Source of the DNA: Endomychus coccineus
Lineage: Eukaryota; Arthropoda; Insecta; Coleoptera; Endomychidae
Assembly: GCA_958510875.1 (NCBI GenBank)
Contig: OY294070.1
Coordinates: 113,936,703 to 114,000,702 of the forward strand
Direction: 5' to 3'
Length of the DNA: 64,000 nucleotides
Numbering within the stretch: position 1 is the stretch's first letter; every line of letters begins with the position of its first letter. Below are positions 10,474 through 22,015 of the stretch, piece by piece. Below the pieces are notes generated by a model that did not search any database, was not told the DNA's origin, and saw nothing but the letters and a program-made list of their open reading frames with translations. A program made the position numbers and the translations under genes.

Positions 10474-12325
10474 CGTCAATTCATCCGGCGACAATTCAGC
10501 CCATGACAATTCATCGGAGCGAGATTTCATCGCAACGAGATTTCATCGTAGCGACAATTTACTGCTTTCACGATTCTGTAATATTGGACCTCACTAACGA
10601 CTTCTAAATAACAATTTTATTTTTAAAATGTACATATATTCAGCTCTTTACAAAGATTTTGGTATTTCCAAGGGGAACTGTACATAATTATGAGAAAGCT
10701 TAATGTTTATTCTCAAATGACTGGAAAAACTAATCCTTTTTAGGTAATTTATTATACCTTTACGATGGTTTTTCTTCGAAGACTAAAGCCTTTATCAATA
10801 GGAAATTATTAAGGGATTAGAATACAATTATTCATATGAATAATTTGTAAATAGTAGTTCTAATCAGTTGATTTGGTTACATCGTTTGATTGTAGTCCTG
10901 AAATCGAATTATTCGAAGATGGCGTTACAGTTTGTAGAGAGTGAGAGAGGTCGGAAAATGCTATTTGAGAACGGATACATTAATTCGCAAGAAAGAATAA
11001 GTGGTGAAAAGATAATTTGGAAGTGTTCCCTTTACCATAAGCAGCGATGAGCTGGCCGTGCATACATTGGGAGAAGAAATTTTGAAAACTACTTTCCACA
11101 ACCTCGTCCCAGAATCCGCTGATATAGAAGCAAGAAAAGCACTGGACAAAATGATGCGCCTAGCTGCACAGGGCGAATTGAGTACTCAACCGATTGTAGC
11201 TGTAACATCGAAAGGTATTTCAGCGACTACAGCCATTGCATTGCCACAAAAATCGGCAATGCAAAGAACAATACAGTGTACACGTAAAAGAAAAAAAGGC
11301 TCGCCTGAAAACGCAAATTCTCTGTTTGAGTTAGCAATTCCAGAAGCATATGGACAAGCAGTTTCGAGCAATTTTTGTTATAAGACAGTGTAACGCATAT
11401 TGTAGTAGGAAAAACACATGATGATGATGAAGTGCGAACATTGGGATGCAGATGGGATATTCTCAACACCTCCAAATATGTTCAGCCAAGTTTACACAAT
11501 TCATGGTGTAAAACGTTCGAACATAATTCCAACAGTTTACGCTTTACTGCCACATAGAACAGAAGATGCATAGACGACTGTATGCTGCATTGAAAACTTT
11601 GGAACCAGAACTTCAACCATCATAGGTATTGATGGATTTTGAAAAGGCAGTCATGAATGCCGTGCGAAATGAATTTCCTAGTGCACAAATACGTGGATGT
11701 TTTTTTCACTCCAGCTAGTATATCTGGAGGCAGATACAGAGTAACGGATTGCAGAGACAATATTATTAGGAATCAGAATTTTCTACACTTGAGACTTTTT
11801 GCGACATTGGCTTATGTTCCTGAAGATGTAGTAGATCACGCTTTTCAATCATTATTGGATGAATTCTACACTGTTAATGAACAACTATTGGCCGATTTGA
11901 TAAATTATTTTGTGGATGTATGGATTGAAACATTGGACAAAAGAGGACGAGGGCGATCGACAAAATTTCTAATTAGTATTTGGAATTGTTATGCTGCAGG
12001 CAGAGAAGGAACAGCCACAACTAACAATGGAGTAGAAGGTTGACACAATAGCTTCAGTTCAATTGTTTCCGCTGTACACCCCAATATTTGGAAATTTATT
12101 AGGGCTTTGCAAAAGGAGGAGATTCTTAACAATTTAAGAATTGAACAGCTTGTAGCAGGAAACGAAGTCCAACAAAAGAAGATTTATAAGGATTCAGCAC
12201 GTCGCCTTCAGATTATAAATCAAGAATATTGATTTTGCGATAAATTTATTTCACGATAAATTGTTGCAATGGATTGTATTGCGAGAATTTGTCTTTCGAC
12301 GAATTGTCGTACGATGAATTGACGG
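10474..12325 (+). mobile_element. MULE-type DNA transposon, decayed
   Basis: The ends carry matching inverted repeats. The left end reads CGTCAATTCATCCGGCGACA, and the right end in reverse complement reads CGTCAATTCATCGTACGACA. Both ends contain several degenerate copies of an ATTCATCG-x-ACGA-like unit, continuing to about 10560 and back to about 12235. Inside is a plus-strand FLYWCH/MULE transposase remnant. I saw no clear 9-bp target duplication, so the outer boundary may be off by a few bases. Confidence 0.75.
10919..12233 (+). pseudogene. FLYWCH-MULE transposase pseudogene
   Basis: It starts at the ATG at 10919 with a FLYWCH zinc-finger remnant (FVESERGRKMLFENGY, then IIWKCSLYHK, with the final Cys/His part after a stop near 11047). 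It continues as HTLGEEI and a linker at 11058-11390. After frameshifts come a DFEKAVMNAV segment (about 11637) and GCFFH (about 11697), the second part of the MULE DDE domain. The downstream helical part is LFATLAYVPEDVVDHAF and TTNNGVEG near 12015-12040, then a stop and a tail to QIINQEY. At least two frameshifts and two stops; not functional. Confidence 0.75.
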
Positions 12326-13780
12326 GACACCCGTATATCTTCCTCCAGTATCATTCATTGGAAATGATGAAATTGAGGCTAAAATGGATTGTTTCACTAA
12401 AATGCTACATGATTGGTCTACTGTCAATTTTGGAAATAAGGTCATCGTTTTTTGGGATCCTCAACCTCCTATGATTCAAGTGGTTAACAGATGATGATTC
12501 ACTCCTGCTATTCGGCTCGCCTATTATAGTACATCAAATCAAAAATGTTGATCGCTTTTCTTTTATGTTATTAGCTCATTCTATTGATCTTCCTGAATCT
12601 AGATTTGAAATTATTGCCAGGAATGTCATATTTCATTATGATACTGTTGCGATTGTTATATCTACCAGTAATTATTGTACTATTAATTTGTTGAGAACTT
12701 CGTGTTCGTTCACTAATAAAAAAATTTAAACATGGAAACACTCCCTCGTAATATTCAGTTTTGAGTACTGGTCGCATTCTGGAGATTGTGAAAGATAGAT
12801 TCTAATACATACTTCACTCTCTAAAATGCCAAAGATTTTCATTACAACAGTGGGATTTGTATCCTTGAAGAAACTAAGTTCTTATTGTTTAATCATCATT
12901 ATGATTATCAACAAGACTCAACACTACTTATCACATGACATGGTAATCCATTCAATTACGTACTGACATAAAATTTGCAAAAACTTGACTTTAATTTTCT
13001 GTGAAATAAAATATTTTTACTTCAGTTTAACCACTCTATCAATCGTTAAGCGTATGTTGTAAAAATGTGTTTTCATGTATATTAAAATATCATTCATATT
13101 AAATATGAATAGAGTTTTGAAGGAATGGATTAAATTAAAATATAATTGTGGATGCTTACTCTTTAGTAATAAGTATCAGCTTCTGCGGAAACAAAACGAA
13201 ATGGTACTGACTGCAATATGTAGCTTTAGTATCTTTTCAGGAAACTCAAAAGGAAATGCAAAATATTCTTCACCTAGCAGATATGAATATGTTTCCTTCC
13301 AAAAATAACAGATTCTGGCATAAATCCTTGAGTCAGCAGGAAATTGAAAGTACCGGCTTGAACATTAAGTTTCCTCTCATATATAGTACAATCCACAGCC
13401 GACTCTAATATAAGACGGGAAGTGAAAATGCAACACCGCATATCTCCTCAACCGTACGACCGCTCTTCAAATATGTGCAAAGTCTATCTTTCTAAGATTG
13501 TATTAACATGCTTTGATATATTCATCGTGTTGTTTTCAATTTGCAGCATTTATTTTAGAGCAAGGTGCCTGATTTATATGCAACAAAAAAAATATAACAC
13601 TTTTTCCTCTGCTAAATGAAAGGAATTCTATGATATGTAATGGTTTCAAGATATAATAATTCGACGTCTTCTCTTGAATCGGGATATATGACACAAAGTA
13701 TCTTTTAGTGTAGCGGACAGACGGTAGACACACAGACGCAAACTAGATATGATGCTTGAAATTTACTGGCATGAAAATTT
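12326..13780. other. no gene seen
   Basis: Only short random open frames. At 12826 a 47-codon frame with a hydrophobic stretch starts on the plus strand, but it has no supporting context. Confidence 0.4.
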
Positions 13781-13784
13781 AAAG

Positions 13785-14050
13785 TTGTACCTTGAGCCGC
13801 TTCCGAGTTATTGAGCGGAGCTTTCCTTCGAAATACTCGACACTATTCGCTCTGTTTCACGCGTTACTCGATGCGCTAACTTTCTGGCCGATTGTAGAGA
13901 GAAATATAACACTACGATGTTCGCTGGCGGTCCCATCAGCTGGTGCAGCATCCGACAAAGGGCTAACGCGTTCCCGCTAATTGCAAAGAGAAGTAGTGAC
14001 GATTTGTACTCGTAACGGAGCGTAACGGAGCGTCCGAATTTCGGCTAGTT
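13785..14050. other. GC-richer island of unknown nature
   Basis: Visibly richer in G and C than its surroundings. It contains a short tandem duplication (GTAACGGAGC twice, near 14012-14031). A 62-codon open frame spans it without recognisable motifs. It may be the end of an unrecognised mobile element. Confidence 0.3.
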
Positions 14051-14099
14051 CTAGTTTTGGTCCATTCTCATATATTTTGACGCGCTGAACAAGATTAAA

Positions 14100-15010
14100 T
14101 TTGGATTAATACTGTGCTCGGAAACCTATGGCCATTTTTAGGACCCAAAAATGAACATTTTTGATTTTTTACATTTTGAGACAAAGCTATGGGTTGTATG
14201 AAAAATATTTCAAAAAAAAGTTGTTGGAAAAATTAATACGCGATTTTTGGCTATGGTCTGAAGTCGATTCGAGATTGTTGGATCAAGATAGGGCCCATTT
14301 AGTGTGTTTTTTAGCACATTGAAAGATGTATGTCAGAGAGTTTTTGTGCTTTTCATATTCTGTTTCATATGTTGACGCCAAAATCGGCCATTTTGAAAAA
14401 CTCGTATTATGCGAATTTCTTACCAAATACTTATGTCATCGATCTAAAACCAGAATCATTCCAAAGATATTATTACTCTGTACCAAATATCCAAAATTCA
14501 AGCATTTTGGTTCAAAGACATAGCTTCGGCACCATTTTGAAAATTTCGTACCAACGAAAAATTCAAATTTTTTGAGGTTGGAAATATTTTTCACGGAATC
14601 CAAATTGTAGGTTCTATTAGGAGTTTTTATAATGATTACTTTAATTTCAGAGCTAAAAATCGCATATTAATTTTTCCAACAACTTTTGATTCAAACATTT
14701 TTTCATACAACTGTTTTTTGCGCTTTTTGAGAGGTACTTTTTTGTTTTATTCTATTTTGAAGGCCTTAGAGGTTTGGCTGAATTGATCAATTATTGGCTC
14801 TTGCAGACCAATTTGAATTTTTTCATAAAATATATGTACATATATACATTGTGGGAGGGGGAGATTAACCGATTTAAAAAAACCTTGAACCAATGGGTTC
14901 CTCTGATACTCATAATAGAAGGCTATCAATCCCAAACCTTATCCAAACCTCTGAGGCCTTAAAAAAAAAGTAGCTCTCAAAAAGCGCAAAAAAACAGTTT
15001 TTGACCAATT
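14100..15010. repeat. hairpin-rich repeat with nested inverted repeats
   Basis: Two inverted-repeat pairs are visible. The block with GTTGTATGAAAAA...AAAGTTGTTGGAAAAATTAAT (about 14190-14250) is mirrored at about 14650-14725. The block GCGCTTTTTGAGAG...GGCCTTAGAGGTTTGG (about 14719-14777) is mirrored at about 14940-14990. They share the centre region, so alternative cruciforms are possible. No coding capacity. Probably a non-autonomous element. Confidence 0.7.
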
Positions 15011-16183
15011 AAACTGGGTGGCACCCATTTCGGTAATTCTTTTTAGTATGTTGTTTGGGCCATCAATACGAACATTTTAGCCGGGTCCCGTTAACTAGCG
15101 CGAAGATTGCACGAGAAATCATAACTGCCCTCCACTAGAATGCATGTGGCTTTCACGTTATAATAATAATCGTTTCGAATCAAAAGTTAGTAGACTTTGC
15201 ACTGCTTTATTTCACAGTAGTTGAAACCGATGTAAAAACATAAAAAGTGTTCAAGATATCATCACAACCCATTCCATAAATTATAACAATTAAAATAAGA
15301 TATACATATTCTGTTTCCAGTAACTTAGTTATTAATATTTAACTTACGATCAACAATAACTATAAATTAACTAATAATTAAATCTTTCCGGGGAAGTACA
15401 TTTCCACCATACCTAGTTGTATATGTATTAAGATTTGAATTATCTTGATAGTTTTTATTTATTTTAGAATGTTCTCATGACTTTTCAATATACTGAAATG
15501 TTTTAGAAGATGTAGACATTCCTGTACTCATTAAATGTTGCTTGTTTCTTATAATTTACATTTAAATTTTTTATGATCTAGGACTATTATTTTTACTTAG
15601 GTATTACTCTACCAGGAATGTTTTTGTTTTCAGATATAACATTTACAGTGTGGTTTCTCTCAGTATCAGGTAACATTTTTACATGCCTGTCGTAGTAATA
15701 TTTTACCGTATTTTGTTTTTCTTTTAATATTTTTCTCAATTTTTTAACATTCACTTTATTATTGGATCCAATACAGCAAGAAGGACAACGCCAAGGCAAT
15801 TCATAAATACAATACATCCAAATGTTAAGTTCACAATTGAAATGGAGGATGAAATGTCTAAAACTTTTTTGGATTTGAACATCAAGAAAATTAATAACAA
15901 ATTTGATTTTTCAATATTTCAAAAAAGTTTAACCATTTGTCTACTTACACATTTTATTTAGCTGCAACCGTAATTATGCCATCTTGAGTAGATTACATTC
16001 ATACGATTTCCAAAACCGAATAACAATAAATGTTTATTTACCTGTTAGTTGTATCTCTTTGAGCTAGTATATTCTTTTAAATACTTGAATGAATAAACAA
16101 ATAAATGGACATGTGAAATGGATGGGAAAAATTGACCTGAAATTATTGTATTATTTTATTGTCAGAATATTGGAAAACATCAT

Positions 16184-16186
<3 letters not shown>
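15011..16186. other. no gene seen
   Basis: AT-rich sequence with no recognisable exon, repeat or element. Confidence 0.4.

Positions 16187-16258
<72 letters not shown>
16187..16258. repeat. (AT)36 microsatellite
   Basis: An uninterrupted run of 36 AT dinucleotides, just downstream of the stop codon of the minus-strand exon at 16297. Its length is likely to vary between individuals. Confidence 0.98.
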
Positions 16259-16260
<2 letters not shown>

Positions 16261-16296
16261 TCACATTTTACAAAATAACTATTTCAGAAGCACAAG

Positions 16297-16547
16297 TTAG
16301 AACAATTTTGATGTAAGTTGAGTTATTAGTAGGATCATATTGGTGAATGGTTGCCTTTGGATGAACCAGTATAACATATCCAATAAACGTTTAGCTATTT
16401 CGGCCACATCGTCTCTTAATCTTAATGCTTCTATTTCTTTTAAGGCATCTTCCACATTACCATCGACTATGAACGTCCCTAAGTTCATATAATGATGAGC
16501 TTTGCCGAGCGGTCCTTTCTGCGGACTCCTCTTCACATCCAACATAT
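16297..16547 (-). CDS. helical-domain exon of the secreted family (terminal exon)
   Basis: Acceptor ATTTGTTACAG, then AT completing a codon (phase 1), then MLDVKRSPQKGPLGKAH, then GNVEDALKEIEALRLRDDVA and LLDMLYWFIQRQPFTNMILL, ending at a stop. It aligns with the domain exons at 7748, 6761 and 3086: G-x-A...L.xI..L...D...I.K.LL..L.WF....PF. The entry phase is 1, as in the exons at 27466 and 50110, not 2 as in the three-exon gene. No donor lies before the stop, so it is a last exon. Its first exon, presumably a signal peptide, was not found. It could in principle be spliced to the signal exon at 37464, which has the right phase. Confidence 0.55.
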
Positions 16548-17790
16548 CTGTAACAAATGATTTGGGAGATTAGTCTCATCCGATTTTTTTTAGGGATGAA
16601 TACATCTTGAAGAAGAATATTTGTCATTGAAGACAATCTGGTTTGTAAAATCATCAAAATCTGATTGATTCTCTTATGAAATAATTTATTTAGAAACCAT
16701 GATACCGGGATATCAAAAATTATCTTGGTCAAGGGTGGTTGTGGAATCTAAAACGTGTGTCTTACTTTACGTTTGAAATAATTATGTCATAATTATTTTG
16801 GAGTTCCAAAACTGCGAAATTTCGCAATCTTATACGAATATTGTATCACTCAGAAGTCTTTAGCGCTTTGGACTCCGCGATTTCCACGTGGCCTATCGAA
16901 ATTAGAAGATTCGAATTATCTAAAAACATAATTGCATGAACGCCAGACGTTCTATGTAATTAGCTACGAACGAAATCATTTTGACATGTGCCTCGAGGAG
17001 CCCGCTGCGCGTAAGTTAGAGTTTATAGATTTTACCTCGGTCTTGTTAATTTGGGGCCGTTTCTTGCCCCGTGCGACCGGCGCCAGTTGTAATAAAGTGT
17101 TTTTGGCTATGAGCCGCTAGCGTTTACCCGCTTGTGTATATTTTAGTAGCGAGAAAATTCCCTTTGGTACGTCGCACGTTAGACGTGCGTAGCTGAGATC
17201 TGAGAATAGCTCAAACTGTTTTAATTAAATTTTCCTATTTAATGGACATATATCGAAAAAAGAAGGGCCGTCGGGCACGGTCCGATACTAAACATTGTAT
17301 CACAAAAGTGGAAAATAAGAGTTGGCTGCTTGAACGAGTGATGCGAAGAGAGGGCAGGTGATAGATAAGGGCTGCTGACGCGTTTACTGCATGGGCCAAC
17401 GATTAGAAGAACAAATTCGTTAATCTGAACTTTGATTATCTGTTTTTATTCCAAACTTAGATCCAAACTGACGTTTGATCAAAAATTAAGTGAAACGTCA
17501 AAGTACCCTAAATAAAAATTAAAGCCGTTTATATTATGAAAACCTATAAAATGAAGACTGAAAGACAAGTCATTTGTATCCCTGTGAAAAACTGCTAGTC
17601 TGTCAGATGCCAAAAAGGAATAAGTGAGGGCGATTCTTGACTTCACAAACTTGAAACTGCATGTACATTTTTTTAACCAGTAACCTTGGGCTCCCAGCAA
17701 CGCCGAGGCTGGTGAAGTGGAGTTACGCCATTGTTCATAACAGCCGTTTTCACTTCATTCCTTACTTGCTCTTGAACTTACATACATTTT
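16548..17790. other. no gene seen; GC-richer patch 16840-17180
   Basis: The patch around 16840-17180 has runs such as CGACCGGCGCCAG and a short palindromic CGTCGCACGTTAGACGTGCG. It stands out from the AT-rich background but has no coding motif I recognise. Confidence 0.35.
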
Positions 17791-17799
17791 ACGTTTAGG

Positions 17800-18190
17800 A
17801 CACACCTTTAATAAAGTTTCCGACTTCAACAAATCCGGGATTTACAAAATCGATCGTGTTCAAAATGCTATGTTGGCTAAAAGGAACATTTTATCTCGTT
17901 CGTTAGTCGAACATATTTTGAATACAGGTCAAACCATTTCTCAAGAAAGCTTATCACTTTCAACAAACAGTACGGACAAACATCTGCGTAATTTAGAAAG
18001 GACGGAAATGTATTTAAAAAAAAGCAATTCATTAAATTCTCCAGCTGAGGGTAACTCATTGTTTACATTATTATTCTCAAATTTTATTTAAACAGGCACA
18101 TTTTGATTCATAATTTAACTTGGTAGCTGAAACGTCCTCAGTACTTTAAAAGTATTTTTATTTTTAGTGGATAAGGGTTTCTTCTTTATA
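17800..18190 (+). mobile_element. Penelope-like 3' fragment, copy A
   Basis: The plus strand reads ILNTGQTISQESLSLS, then HLRNLERTEMYLKKSNSLNS and PAEGNSLFTLLFSNFI followed by stop. This is the end of the GIY-YIG part (alaeHilntgh-tis) and C-terminus of a Penelope-like ORF. The GGTAGCTGAAACGTCCTCAGTACTTT sequence that follows is the tail of a terminal repeat whose hammerhead part is partly deleted. The same family occurs at 25240, 55590 (minus) and 59140. Confidence 0.7.
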
Positions 18191-19010
18191 GTACTAACAT
18201 ACAGTAGTTGTTATTCAAATCCTACAATATCATATTCTGTTGCTTCAGGACTACTTTACATTTACCAAAATGTCAGTTGAATTAGGAAACATTTTAAAAT
18301 GAACCAAAAATAACCATTGAACTTCCCCCATATTCGATATAGATTGCTCATTGCAATTTTTCATCGAAACGAAGAGACTCTAAGCAAGACAACTCTTTCA
18401 AAGCACTATTTTTCGCTTTAATAAAACATTCTTGGCATTTAGGCCTGTTTTCCATCCAAATAATAGACATGACAAATGTTAAGCTCCGAGACTTTTCTTC
18501 ATATTTCCCTTTTTCTGAAGTCATCAAAACATCTCAGGATGACACTTATTTTTGAACAGCAGATAATTATCAGTTATTACTTCAAGAATAATAGTGATAT
18601 TTGAAATTTGATAGGAAAGCAACTTACTTTATGATAATTGATGATTGGTAGTTTTGTAGCACGGGGTTCATGAAACAAAAACAAATGTTTTCGTGCCAAT
18701 GGTTTTAACAGTTTTGAAAATATTGTCATAGGAAATGGAAGATACGTTAATTTGATTCATGTTGATTTTGTGTTATAAATATAGGTATATCCTTAATAAA
18801 ACGTCCTGAACATATCTCCAATATTCAATTTCGTCGGAAGTATACTAATAGATACTGTTTATCCACAAGGAAACAAAACCATCATAGGATATATACACAA
18901 TCATGAAATACAATGATGATTCATCGGGTCAAACTTCTCTCTAAGTAAAGGAAAGGACTTCGGTTATCCACAACAGCCGTGATATGATATAAATATCTTT
19001 TATAATTTTA
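18191..19010. other. no gene seen
   Basis: A minus-strand open segment ending at a GTAAGT donor near 18626 was considered, but its residues do not form a signal peptide and it has no partner. Otherwise nothing. Confidence 0.4.
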
Positions 19011-19017
19011 GTGGGTA

Positions 19018-19267
19018 TTAATATTAAGATTCTTGACCCAGTATGAATTGTACATAAAAATTCTCGGGAAATAGGTCACATTAACACTTTGTTTTAAATA
19101 TTCGTCTTTACGTACGTTTAAAAAGGGGTTTACTAAAACTAATTATAGCACAAGCGTCCAAATCGCACAATTTAACTTCAATCAAAAGAGCCCACGCCGT
19201 CGAATCGAACAGAACTACGAATAATCGAAATTGTATCGTCAGTATTAAAGTATAAAAAAATTTTTTG
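19018..19267 (-). repeat. Penelope-like terminal repeat (3' copy)
   Basis: Direct repeat of 21959-22255, lacking the hammerhead segment: CTTTACGTACGTTT runs straight into AAAAAGGGGTTTACTAAAAC. Confidence 0.85.
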
Positions 19268-19510
19268 TAGTAAGAATCCGCTATTCAGTAATATTATTAA
19301 AATATATGAGTGCATATTGATTGGTATTCTCACAACAACTGAGAAGAACGAAGTTATTTGTCAAGTATCTACTTTCGAAACCAGACGTGTAGGATTTATG
19401 AGTAGGTACTTAAGAACGGTTTCAGACCTGTACTGGAAAATTACTATTACGAATTCTTCCTAAAAACATTTTCAACAATTATAAAGACGTATGTAAGAAT
19501 TTGCAAGAGA

Positions 19511-21163
19511 TTATTTAATCAAATTAGTATAAATATGACTTAGATTTTGTGTGTCTACCCTATGATTTACAGATTTGGGGTCCCGTTTTATGTGAATCAT
19601 CTCCAGGATAGATCTTTTATAATAATTGGTTTCCTTAGTTAAGATATTAACATTTTTGTAATCAAATTGATGGTTATAATCAAAGCAATGCTTAGCAAGG
19701 GCGGTGGAATTTTCTAAGTTGTTATTTCTTGTGCTATATTTATGGCCGTACATTTTTTTTTGTAAATATTGCTTAGAGATTCCAGTATAGGTTCCATCAC
19801 AATCTAAACAAATCAATGTATATACTGTGTGGGTTTGTTTATCTTTGGGTATTAAAGGTTTCAGATTTGAGAAATATTTCCCAATACAGTTAGTAGGTTT
19901 GTGCGCAACATTTATATCATACTTTTTCAAACATTTTTTGATTTTCTCTGAGGTCTCCGGAATGTAAGGTAGAGTTATAAAATTGTCTGTATTACCTTTT
20001 ATGTTATTTTTATACGACGAACCATTATAGATTTTGTTTATTCTTTCTTTAATGATAGGATTGAAAAAAGTTTTTGGGTAGCCATTCAATTCTAGTGTAT
20101 TACGAACAATTTTTAAATTTTTGGGGAGGTCATCTGCGTGAGACAATTTTATCGCGCGATCTGTAAGGCTGTTCATGACAATTTTTCTATAACAAGCTGG
20201 TGCAACGGAATTGAAGTGACGATAACGTTGAGACCATACTTCTTTAGTAAACCAAGAGGTTTTTATTTTCCCATCTGTATCATGCCTAATGTTCATATCT
20301 AGGAAATTTATGTTACTGTTTAATTCTATTTCACAAGCGAATTGAAGTTTACAGTGGAAATTGTTAAATTTATCAATTACATATTGAATTTTATCGTTGG
20401 GAACACACATAAGGCAATCATCTACATACCGTTTAAAAAATACAGGCCGAAAATCTAATGAACTCATAACAGATTCCTCTAGGCACTCCATAACGAGGTT
20501 AGCAATGGTGACTGAAATAAGAGATCCCATTGCTGTGCCGAATATTTGTCCAAAAAATTGCTCAAAAAATTGCTGAAAGTATGTGCATTCGAAACAAAAT
20601 TTTACAGCATTTATAAATTTCGATTGATCTAGAGGTGTGTGGTTTTTAATCTCTGCCCAACGTTTTTTGATGCTATTCAATGCCAAAACAACAGGTATAT
20701 TTGTAAATAAAGAAACAACATCCAAGGAAATCAGTTGAAGGTTTACGGGTACGGATTGATTTTTTATAAATTCATTAAAGTGCCATGAATCTTTTACATA
20801 GAATTCATTTTTTCCTTTTATATTATTGATAGATTTTGATAGAAATTTTGATAAATTGTAAGTAGGCGCTCCAATATTACTAACAATGGGTCTTAGAGGT
20901 ATATCATTTTTATGTAGTTTGGGGAGCCCATAGATATAATGTGCTAGCCCATTATGGCAAATTAATTTATTTTTTAATTCAATAGGGATTATCTTATTCT
21001 TGTGCCATTTATTTATCAATTTATTCATGTTGTTTTGTACTGATAAAGTAGGATCAGATTTTAATTTCTTATAAGTTGTTTCATCATTTAAAAGGTTTCC
21101 TATTTTGTTTTCATAGTCATTTCTATGCATTATGACGGTTTTATTACATTTATCCGCGTTCAA
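19511..21163 (-). CDS. Penelope-like reverse transcriptase with GIY-YIG endonuclease
   Basis: This 550-codon frame opens with NADKCNKTVIMHRNDY, the conserved start of Penelope-like reverse transcriptases. It has YGLPKLHK, RPIVSNIGAPTYNLSKFLS, LDVVSLFTNIP, GTAMGSLISVTIANLVME and the catalytic YVDD in FKRYVDDCLM. The C-terminal domain is a GIY-YIG nuclease: HTVYTLIC, CDGTYTGIS, then GHKYS and ALAKHCFDYNH. It would copy element RNA into DNA at a nick made by its own nuclease. It is in the same frame as the open region 22015-21173; only a TAA at 21175-21173 separates them, so the two were one protein of about 800 residues broken by a single stop. Confidence 0.92.
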   Translation of the reverse strand: MNADKCNKTVIMHRNDYENKIGNLLNDETTYKKLKSDPTLSVQNNMNKLINKWHKNKIIPIELKNKLICHNGLAHYIYGLPKLHKNDIPLRPIVSNIGAPTYNLSKFLSKSINNIKGKNEFYVKDSWHFNEFIKNQSVPVNLQLISLDVVSLFTNIPVVLALNSIKKRWAEIKNHTPLDQSKFINAVKFCFECTYFQQFFEQFFGQIFGTAMGSLISVTIANLVMECLEESVMSSLDFRPVFFKRYVDDCLMCVPNDKIQYVIDKFNNFHCKLQFACEIELNSNINFLDMNIRHDTDGKIKTSWFTKEVWSQRYRHFNSVAPACYRKIVMNSLTDRAIKLSHADDLPKNLKIVRNTLELNGYPKTFFNPIIKERINKIYNGSSYKNNIKGNTDNFITLPYIPETSEKIKKCLKKYDINVAHKPTNCIGKYFSNLKPLIPKDKQTHTVYTLICLDCDGTYTGISKQYLQKKMYGHKYSTRNNNLENSTALAKHCFDYNHQFDYKNVNILTKETNYYKRSILEMIHIKRDPKSVNHRVDTQNLSHIYTNLIK

Positions 21164-21172
21164 AACTAATAT

Positions 21173-22015
21173 TTAAGGGTTAGCATCTAAGAAATCTTTT
21201 GTTATTTTTGTATGATAGTTAAAACGATTCTTTGCAATCCCTACCTCTGCCTTTTGTTTGTTCTTTTTCTTTGTCAAGATGTTACAAACTTTGTTTCTAA
21301 TTTCGTTTTTCTCTTCTACATTTTTATTCCTAATTCCGCATTCTAAATTTGCAATAATATTATCGATAGGCAGTTTTTTATTGTTATTAGGCAATGCAAA
21401 TTTCGGACCTAAACTTAACGTGTGCTGCACCTCATCCGGAATTTTTACGTCCGTTAGATTTTTCAACCATTGTTGATTGATATTCTTTTTTTCATAAGTT
21501 ACGCCTTTCATTAAATTATTTATCTTTTTAGATTGAATGGATTTGATTTTGTTGAAATTTTTTTCGAAATTGTTATGCTGAATTTGAAACAATTGCGATA
21601 TAAAGTTGCTATCAAAATTTTGATGACAGGTTTGTTTAACCAGTTTGATTTTGTTTTCAACCTCAGCTACAATTGCACATGCTTCTTTAATGCACAGGTT
21701 CGAACAATTTTTATGAAAAGAATTTAATAATTTTGCGTACGCCTTCTTATTTAGCACCTTGCTAAACATATTCTCCTTTGATTTAGATATAATGAAATTT
21801 GGATAAACTTGCAAATTCCTACATCTTACCAGAAATATTCCACGATTCTTCTCTCTTGCTAGTATCTTCATTAACTTTCCGTATTCCTTCAAAACTTTAG
21901 GATAGGTGGTTGTTCCTTCCATAGTAAGGCTTATATCCCAGCCGAAGTAATAATAAGAATTAAGATTCTTGACCCAGTATGAATTATACATAAAAATTCT
22001 CGGGAAATAGGTCAC
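21173..22015 (-). CDS. Penelope-like ORF, N-terminal part
   Basis: Open frame upstream of the reverse transcriptase, ending with a single TAA right before the NADK motif of the next part. The likely start is the Met of MEGTTTYPKVLKEYGKL at about 21920; the earlier codons lie in the terminal repeat. It is rich in Lys/Asn, with a probable coiled-coil region (CHQNFDSNFISQLFQIQHN). It ends TKKKNKQKAEVGIAKNRF and KITKDFLDANP. This matches the region before the reverse transcriptase in Penelope-like elements, where DANP-like sequence leads into a L.ADKGN motif. Confidence 0.85.
   Translation of the reverse strand: MTYFPRIFMYNSYWVKNLNSYYYFGWDISLTMEGTTTYPKVLKEYGKLMKILAREKNRGIFLVRCRNLQVYPNFIISKSKENMFSKVLNKKAYAKLLNSFHKNCSNLCIKEACAIVAEVENKIKLVKQTCHQNFDSNFISQLFQIQHNNFEKNFNKIKSIQSKKINNLMKGVTYEKKNINQQWLKNLTDVKIPDEVQHTLSLGPKFALPNNNKKLPIDNIIANLECGIRNKNVEEKNEIRNKVCNILTKKKNKQKAEVGIAKNRFNYHTKITKDFLDANP

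Noticed and set aside
18626..18730. Minus-strand segment MTIFSKLLKPLARKHLFLF ending at a GTAAGT donor
   Set aside because: It is in phase 0 while the family needs phase 1 or 2, it is not a convincing signal peptide, and no partner exon exists.
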